A stretch of DNA of 64,000 nt, from assembly GCF_003985155.1 (NCBI RefSeq), contig NZ_ML133695.1:215224-279223 (forward strand), in the 5' to 3' direction. How positions within the stretch are numbered: position 1 is the stretch's first letter; each line of letters starts with the position of its first letter. Source of the stretch: Rhizobium vallis. Lineage in GTDB: Bacteria > Pseudomonadota > Alphaproteobacteria > Rhizobiales > Rhizobiaceae. The notes beneath the pieces were generated by a model. It worked only from the letters and a program-made list of their open reading frames with translations. It was not told the origin of the DNA and did no database searches. The translations under genes and the position numbers were made by a program. Below are positions 59,323-64,000 of the stretch, piece after piece.

Positions 59323-60699
59323 TCAATCCCGCAGCGCCCGCCTGACGTCGGGGTCCTCCAATGTCTGGTCGAGCGTCTTGAGCGTCCTTTCCAGGATCGC
59401 GTCGATATCGGCATCGGTGCAGCAGAGCGGCGGGGCATAGCCGAGAACGCCGTTGGCGAAGGCGCGGATCACCAGGCCGTTCTCCCAGGCGCGGTCGAAA
59501 ATGCGCCGGGCAGGCTGCGCTTGCGCCGGAAGCGGTGTACGGGCCCGCTTGTCGGTCACGAGCTCGATCGCCGCAAGCATGCCGCGTCCGCGCACATCGC
59601 CGACCAGGGGATGATCCCTCATCGCCTCGAGGCCCGCCATCAGCCGGGCTCCGGCCTTTCTCCCATTCTCCAGCAAGCCGCCCTCATAGAGCTTCAGCAC
59701 TTCAAGAGCGACGGCGGCGCTGACCGGATGGGCGGAATAGGTATAGCCGTGGCCGACCGCCGAAGCGCCGGCGCCCTCGGCAATTACCTGGTAAACGTGG
59801 TCGGCCATGAAGACCGCGCCCATCGGCACATAGCCCGAGGTCAGCCCCTTGGCGGTCGTGATGAAGTCGGGAACGATCTCATCCTCGGAGCAGGCAAACA
59901 GCGGCCCGGTGCGGCCGAAGCCGGTGATCACCTCGTCGGCGACAAAGAGAATATCGAGCTCGCGGCAGAGATCGCGCATCGCCTTCAGCCAGCCCTTGGG
60001 CGGCACGATCACGCCACCGGATCCCTGGATCGGCTCGGCATAGAAGGCCGCGACGCGATCCGGGCCGATCGCCTCGACCTTGGCGCGAAGTGCTGAAAGC
60101 GATGCCGCGATGATCGCCTGCGGGTTGTCGCCGACAGGATTGCGATAAGGGTAGGGCGACGGAATCTTGTGCTGCCAGTCGAAAGGGATGCCGAAGCCGG
60201 CGTGGAAAATCGGCAGCGCGGTCAGACCCGCGCCGACCGTCGAGGAGCCGTGATAGCCCTGTTCCAGCGAAATGAACTGGTCGCGCTGCGGTTTTCCGCG
60301 GGCGATCCAGTAATAGCGGATGAAGCGGATCGTGCTGTCGACGGCATCCGAACCGCCGAGTGTGAAATAGATATGGTTCAGATCTCCGGGCGCGCGCTCG
60401 GCAAGTTCGGCGGCAAGACGGATGGCCGGTTCGGAACCGAGGCCGAAATAGGCCGTCGCATAGGGCAGGTCGCGCATCTGGCGTGTGGCGGCCTCGACGA
60501 TCGTCTCATGGCCATAGCCTGCGTTGACGCACCAGAGGCCGGCGAAGCCGTCAATCAGCTGGCGGCCGTAGGCATCGGTTACCGTTGCCCCCTTGGCGGA
60601 GGCGAGAACCCGTACGCCCTGCGCTTCGTGACCGCGATAGGAGGCAACCGGATGAACGAGATGGGCGCGGTCGAGCTCGATGAGAGAATTGCTGTACAT
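59323..60699 (-). CDS. Class III omega-aminotransferase (PLP-dependent)
   Basis: A 458-residue enzyme of the omega-amino acid/amine:pyruvate aminotransferase group. Features are GFAGLWCVNAGYGHETIVEA, the GGSDAVDSTIRFIRYY phosphate region, ILFVADEVITGFGRTG (cofactor Asp) and the PLP lysine in FITTAKGLTSGYVPMGAV. It moves an amino group from a terminal amine or omega-amino acid to pyruvate or a keto acid, which fits an amine-catabolic locus. ATG 60699 follows GCAGGAGACG. Confidence 0.91.
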   Translation of the reverse strand: MYSNSLIELDRAHLVHPVASYRGHEAQGVRVLASAKGATVTDAYGRQLIDGFAGLWCVNAGYGHETIVEAATRQMRDLPYATAYFGLGSEPAIRLAAELAERAPGDLNHIYFTLGGSDAVDSTIRFIRYYWIARGKPQRDQFISLEQGYHGSSTVGAGLTALPIFHAGFGIPFDWQHKIPSPYPYRNPVGDNPQAIIAASLSALRAKVEAIGPDRVAAFYAEPIQGSGGVIVPPKGWLKAMRDLCRELDILFVADEVITGFGRTGPLFACSEDEIVPDFITTAKGLTSGYVPMGAVFMADHVYQVIAEGAGASAVGHGYTYSAHPVSAAVALEVLKLYEGGLLENGRKAGARLMAGLEAMRDHPLVGDVRGRGMLAAIELVTDKRARTPLPAQAQPARRIFDRAWENGLVIRAFANGVLGYAPPLCCTDADIDAILERTLKTLDQTLEDPDVRRALRD

Positions 60700-60713
60700 T
60701 GACGTCTCCTGCC

Positions 60714-61550
60714 TCAGCCGAGGGCCTGATTGACGAGTGCGAAAGTGGCGGCGGCCGGATCGGCACGGCCCGGGATCATCGGCTTTGCCATGGCGATCCC
60801 CCCGCCGACATGGGCAAGACCTTGTTCGGCAAGCCAGGGCACCAGCCCGGTATCGACTGTGGTGTCGACCCGCAGAAATTGTCCGGGGCGCCGGGCGATG
60901 AAATGCGCGACAAGGGCTTTGGCATCGTCGAGGCTACCAGCGACAACCGGACCGATGACCTCGCCGCGGCCGAACGTCCGAAGTGCGGCGAAGCCGCAAA
61001 CGCGGCCGTCCCGGCGCATCACCGCAAATTCGCCGGCCGCCGCGAGGTAGGCGAGCAGCCGCCTGCGATCGGCGCCGAAGGCGCGGCGGTCGAGTTCGAT
61101 GATTGCCTCCATGTCGCCGGCGGTCGCGGCCTCCGTCCCCGGCAAAGCGGTAATCTCTTTCGCCACGCCCTGATGCTGCCGGATGGCGCCGGTCTCCCTG
61201 AAGCCAAGCTTTTCATAGAGCGGCGACCCTTGCTCCGTCGCGACCAGCCGCAGGGGGCGGTTGCCGGCGAGCTCCAACGCGGCGTCCATCAGCTTGCGGC
61301 CGAGGCCACGCCCGCGCATCACCTCGTCGACAATCACCATGTTGATGGTGGCGCAGTCGGCTTCGTATATCGTCGTCAGCACGGTTCCGACGACCCGGCC
61401 ATCTTTAATCGCAACCGCGCCTTCACTGAGGACAAAGGCCATCTGCCAATCCTCCAGCCGGTGCGGCCAGCCCGCCTGCCGGGAGAGTTCAACTGCGCCC
61501 TCCAGGTGTTCGGGGCCGAAAGCCACGAGATCGATCTGACGTGTCTGCAT
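60714..61550 (-). CDS. GNAT-family N-acetyltransferase with two GNAT-like halves
   Basis: A 278-residue protein. The first half (about 1-130) carries a GNAT fold with the acetyl-CoA loop VDEVMRGRGLGRKLMDAAL. The second half (about 135-278) resembles an acetyltransferase-like C-terminal domain (RVCGFAALRTFGRGEVIGPVVAG). This double layout is known in some GNAT proteins (DUF/Acetyltransf_18 type). Start: ATG 61550 behind AAGGACATC; another ATG lies at 61565. Probably acetylates a small amine. 14 bases before the aminotransferase. Confidence 0.82.
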   Translation of the reverse strand: MQTRQIDLVAFGPEHLEGAVELSRQAGWPHRLEDWQMAFVLSEGAVAIKDGRVVGTVLTTIYEADCATINMVIVDEVMRGRGLGRKLMDAALELAGNRPLRLVATEQGSPLYEKLGFRETGAIRQHQGVAKEITALPGTEAATAGDMEAIIELDRRAFGADRRRLLAYLAAAGEFAVMRRDGRVCGFAALRTFGRGEVIGPVVAGSLDDAKALVAHFIARRPGQFLRVDTTVDTGLVPWLAEQGLAHVGGGIAMAKPMIPGRADPAAATFALVNQALG

Positions 61551-61859
61551 TGCGATGTCCTTCATCTCTTGCCGCAAAGTGTGGTGCAGGATCGACCGGC
61601 AGATCGTCTGAAGGCGTTGGTGTCGGCAGTATCTTATAGCGTTGCCCCGAGGCCCCGCCGCATCTTATGCTGGCAGGCGCAATTCCCCCCGCAGACCTCT
61701 CCGGCAAAACGAGCCTTGGCGGTGGCGGCCGCACACAACCTTCTGCCAAAGCCGGCTCAGGATACGAAACATTCTGCTTCGACGGTCCGGATTTCAGCTG
61801 AGCACACGCTCAAGCCGCAGCCTATGATGAGAGCAGCTGGAACATCAGAGGATACCGTC
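61551..61859. other. Divergent intergenic region in the amine-catabolism locus
   Basis: About 310 bases between the GNAT gene (minus) and the second HAD gene (plus). It must hold the promoters for both directions. I see no clear -35/-10 pair and no convincing dyad operator. Confidence 0.3.
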
Positions 61860-62528
61860 ATGGCTCACTTCCGCCCGAAATACATCACCTTCGACTGCTA
61901 CGGCACGCTAACGAACTTCCAAATGGCGGAGGCCGCCCGCGATCTCTATGGCGAGCAGCTGAGTGAACCTCATATGCTGGAGTTCATCCGGAACTTCGCC
62001 GCCTATCGCCTCGACGAGATCATGGGTGACTGGAAGCCTTACAATGAGGTCGTGCACAATTCTCTTGAGCGGGCTTGCAAGCGCAACGGCATAATATTCC
62101 GCGAGGAAGCCGCGCGGATGGTCTATGAGCGCGTGCCGAGCTGGGGGCCGCATCCGGACGTTCCGGCCGGCCTTGCCAAGGTCGCCAAGGAAATTCCGCT
62201 GGTCATCCTTTCCAACGCCATGAACGCGCAGATCATGTCGAACGTCGAAAAGCTCGGAGCGCCGTTCCATGCGGTCTACACCGCAGAGCAGGCCAATGCC
62301 TACAAGCCGCGCTTCCAAGCCTTCGAATATATGTTCGACATGCTGGGCTGCGGGCCCGAAGACATTCTCCATTGCTCGTCGTCCTTCCGCTACGACCTGA
62401 TGTCGGCCCATGACCTCGGGATCAAGAACAAAGTCTGGGTCAACCGCGGCCACGAGCCTGCCAACCCCTATTACGGCTATGTCGAGATTCCTGGTATTTC
62501 GGACCTGCCCGCCGTCGTCGGGCTCTGA
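61860..62528 (+). CDS. Type II haloacid-dehalogenase-like hydrolase (copy 2)
   Basis: A 222-residue HAD enzyme: motif I ITFDCYGTLTNFQ, motif II VILSNAMNAQIMSN, the YKPRFQAFEYMFDML block (Lys) and the final acidic region SSSFRYDLMSAHDLG. It is not a close copy of the HAD at 58369-59082. The gene is directly followed (12 bases) by a FAD amine-oxidase-type gene, so the two are probably cotranscribed. ATG 61860 follows CAGAGGATA. Confidence 0.87.
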   Translation: MAHFRPKYITFDCYGTLTNFQMAEAARDLYGEQLSEPHMLEFIRNFAAYRLDEIMGDWKPYNEVVHNSLERACKRNGIIFREEAARMVYERVPSWGPHPDVPAGLAKVAKEIPLVILSNAMNAQIMSNVEKLGAPFHAVYTAEQANAYKPRFQAFEYMFDMLGCGPEDILHCSSSFRYDLMSAHDLGIKNKVWVNRGHEPANPYYGYVEIPGISDLPAVVGL

Positions 62529-62540
62529 GGACGCGAGGCG

Positions 62541-63815
62541 ATGAAGCTCCAATCCTACTGGCACGACACGGCTCCGGCCTTCGCCAACGCTGCGCAGGGA
62601 CCCGTGGAAGGCCATTATGACGTCGCGGTCGTCGGCGCCGGCTTTACCGGGCTCGCAGCAGCGCGCCAGCTCGCCAAGGCAGGTGCGCGCGTCATCGTGC
62701 TGGAGGCCGAGAGGATCGGCTGGGGAGCCTCCTGTCGCAATGGCGGCCATCTCAACAACGGCCTTGCGCACAGCTTCATCGGCGCCAAGGCCGAACTCGG
62801 CAGGGAGCGCGCCATTGCGCTCTACCAGGCGTTCGACGCCTCGATCGATACCATCGAGGCGATCATCGCCGAGGAGGGGATCGACTGCAATTTCCGCCGC
62901 GCCGGCAAGCTAAAGCTCGCCTCCAAGCCGCAGCATTACGAAGCGATCGCCCGCAATTTCGAGGCGGTGCATGCCGAGGTCGATCGCGAGACGGCTCTTC
63001 TGTCGGCGAGCGACCTGAAAAGCGAGGTCGGCTCCCCCTTTTACGGGGCGATGCTGTCGAAAAAAAGCGCCATGATGCATATGGGGCGCTATGTCGTCGG
63101 ACTGGCGGAAGCCGCCCGGCGCCATGGCGCCACGATCGTCGAAAGGGCTGGCGTCACCGACCATCGCCAAGCGGATGGCAGACACCTGCTGAAGACATCC
63201 AAGGGTGCCGTGACGGCGGATCAGGTGCTGATCGCGACCGGCGCCTATACGACGCCGAATTTCGGTTATTTCCGCCGCCGCATCATCCCGGTCGGCAGCT
63301 TCATCATCGCCACGCGGCCGCTGACGGAAACGGAAATCGCGGACACAATGCCCGGCAACCGCACTTGCGTGAACTCGATGAACATCGGCAATTACTGGCG
63401 TCTTGCGCCTGACAACCGGCTGATCTTCGGGGGTAGGGCGCGCTTTTCCGCCACGTCAGATCAGCGTTCCGACGCCAAAAGCGGTGCGATACTGCACGAC
63501 AGCCTCAGCCGAATTTTTCCGCAGCTCGCCGATGTCGGGATCGATTATTGCTGGGGCGGGCTGGTCGACATGACGAGCGATCGCTATCCCCGGGCGGGAT
63601 ATCAGGACGGGGCATGGTTTGCGATGGGCTATTCCGGCCACGGCGCGCAGCTCTCCACCCATCTCGGAATGACGATCGCCGACGCGATCCTCGGCCGCCC
63701 GGATCATAACCCGCTCAAGGGATTGGAATGGCCGGCGGTTCCCGGTCATTTCGGCAAGCCCTGGTTCCTGCCGCTGGTGGGGCTCTATTACAAAATGCTC
63801 GACAAGATCCGGTAG
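62541..63815 (+). CDS. FAD-dependent amine oxidase-type enzyme (PuuB/DAO family)
   Basis: A 424-residue flavoprotein. The FAD motif is VAVVGAGFTGLAAARQLAKAG with VIVLEAERIGWGASCRNGGHLNNG, in which the GAS-CRNGG stretch is shared with gamma-glutamylputrescine oxidases and their relatives. The middle is a DAO substrate domain. The C-terminal block is GAWFAMGYSGHGAQLSTHLG. It probably oxidises an amine or N-substituted amino acid, yielding an aldehyde and peroxide. ATG 62541 follows GGACGCGAGG. A strong terminator follows. Confidence 0.88.
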   Translation: MKLQSYWHDTAPAFANAAQGPVEGHYDVAVVGAGFTGLAAARQLAKAGARVIVLEAERIGWGASCRNGGHLNNGLAHSFIGAKAELGRERAIALYQAFDASIDTIEAIIAEEGIDCNFRRAGKLKLASKPQHYEAIARNFEAVHAEVDRETALLSASDLKSEVGSPFYGAMLSKKSAMMHMGRYVVGLAEAARRHGATIVERAGVTDHRQADGRHLLKTSKGAVTADQVLIATGAYTTPNFGYFRRRIIPVGSFIIATRPLTETEIADTMPGNRTCVNSMNIGNYWRLAPDNRLIFGGRARFSATSDQRSDAKSGAILHDSLSRIFPQLADVGIDYCWGGLVDMTSDRYPRAGYQDGAWFAMGYSGHGAQLSTHLGMTIADAILGRPDHNPLKGLEWPAVPGHFGKPWFLPLVGLYYKMLDKIR

Positions 63816-63842
63816 CCGGCTGCGCCTTCCTTCTGGAACGGA

Positions 63843-63870
63843 TCGAGGGGCTGCGAAAGCAGCCCCTCGA
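63843..63870 (+). terminator. Strong hairpin terminator after the FAD oxidase gene
   Basis: TCGAGGGGCTGC (63843-63854), loop GAAA, GCAGCCCCTCGA (63859-63870): a perfect 12-bp stem with a tetraloop, followed by CTTTGTCTTCT. It lies 28 bases after the stop codon and also faces the end of the minus-strand partial gene at the right edge, so it may serve both directions. Confidence 0.75.
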
Positions 63871-63907
63871 CTTTGTCTTCTCTAATCGGCGTGGCGAGGT
63901 CAAGCGC

Positions 63908-64000
63908 CTACGAGTTTTCAGCCTGTGCGGTTTGTGACGTCGTTCGCGGCCCGCGCTTCTCTCCGGGATAAGCTTTGAAGCTCTCCCACCATGGTATCAG
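63908..64000 (-). CDS. C-terminal end of a protein cut by the right edge (partial)
   Basis: On the minus strand an open frame from the right edge reads ...PWWESFKAYPGEKRG, then a Thr/Gln/Ala-rich end, and stops at TAG 63910-63908. The WWESF stretch followed by a polar tail looks like a real protein end. The terminator hairpin at 63843-63870 lies just after it in this direction. The family cannot be told from 30 residues. Confidence 0.45.
   Translation of the reverse strand: MIPWWESFKAYPGEKRGPRTTSQTAQAENS

Noticed and set aside
60699..62528. Apparent 609-residue frame leading into the second HAD gene
   Set aside because: It is antisense to the GNAT gene for most of its length; the HAD fold begins at 61860.

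Overview
The window is high-GC alphaproteobacterial DNA that looks like a Rhizobiaceae chromosome or large replicon, most likely Rhizobium (etli/leguminosarum group). Supporting signs are a short second FtsZ, NrsF-type anti-sigma control, HWE/HisKA_2 kinases, many sugar-acid ABC and TRAP importers, and AAAGCGCGTCGC-type and CTAGAGCGG-type intergenic repeats of the kind I recall from rhizobia. I see no tRNA, rRNA, CRISPR array, insertion sequence or phage gene. These calls rest on reading motifs by eye; no database search was run.

Region 1 (1-10.4 kb) is about stress sensing and signalling. It holds an orphan ECF sigma factor, then a sigma/NrsF pair divergent from a MXKDX-repeat protein, a cytochrome b and a lipoprotein molybdopterin oxidoreductase. 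GTAAC-N15/16-CGAA promoters face both ways between the two units. Next come four paralogous Crp/Fnr-type regulators within about 6.3 kb, interleaved with a degenerate receiver protein, a small conserved protein, a frameshifted DUF6894-type gene and a double-PAS histidine kinase.

Region 2 (10.4-30 kb) opens with a GntR-controlled TRAP transporter and an L-idonate 5-dehydrogenase-like enzyme. It continues with single genes: a CMD-family protein, an XRE regulator, an intact GGDEF protein, a second GGDEF gene broken by one in-frame amber codon, and an HWE kinase. A compact three-gene unit follows in which an ECF sigma gene sits between two 75-residue membrane proteins that both carry CPMC. The rest is small enzymes (GXWXG/DUF4334, metallophosphoesterase, Nudix, deaminase, VOC), a duplicated HARP-like protein, and a TetR-controlled divergent operon.

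Region 3 (28.9-40.1 kb) is a LacI-controlled four-carbon acid-sugar operon: LtnD-like and DenD-like dehydrogenases, OtnI isomerase, OtnK kinase and OtnC decarboxylase, plus an SDR and a complete sugar-type ABC importer. It should take threonate/erythronate to dihydroxyacetone phosphate. Directly after it are a truncated FtsZ2-type protein and an L,D-transpeptidase (40.2-42.4 kb).

Region 4 (42.4-64 kb) has a DHFR-like reductase and a LysR/NmrA divergent pair. Then comes an operon with a DHDPS-family lyase, a GntR regulator, an ABC importer lacking its own ATPase, and a PfkB kinase. The last 13 kb look like an amine or amino-acid catabolic locus: two FAD amine-oxidase-type enzymes, an Lrp regulator, a dipeptide-type ABC importer with a fused double ATPase, two type II HAD hydrolases, an omega-aminotransferase and a GNAT enzyme. 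In three of the four transport operons a perfect hairpin lies just after the substrate-binding-protein gene, probably to give more binding protein than permease.
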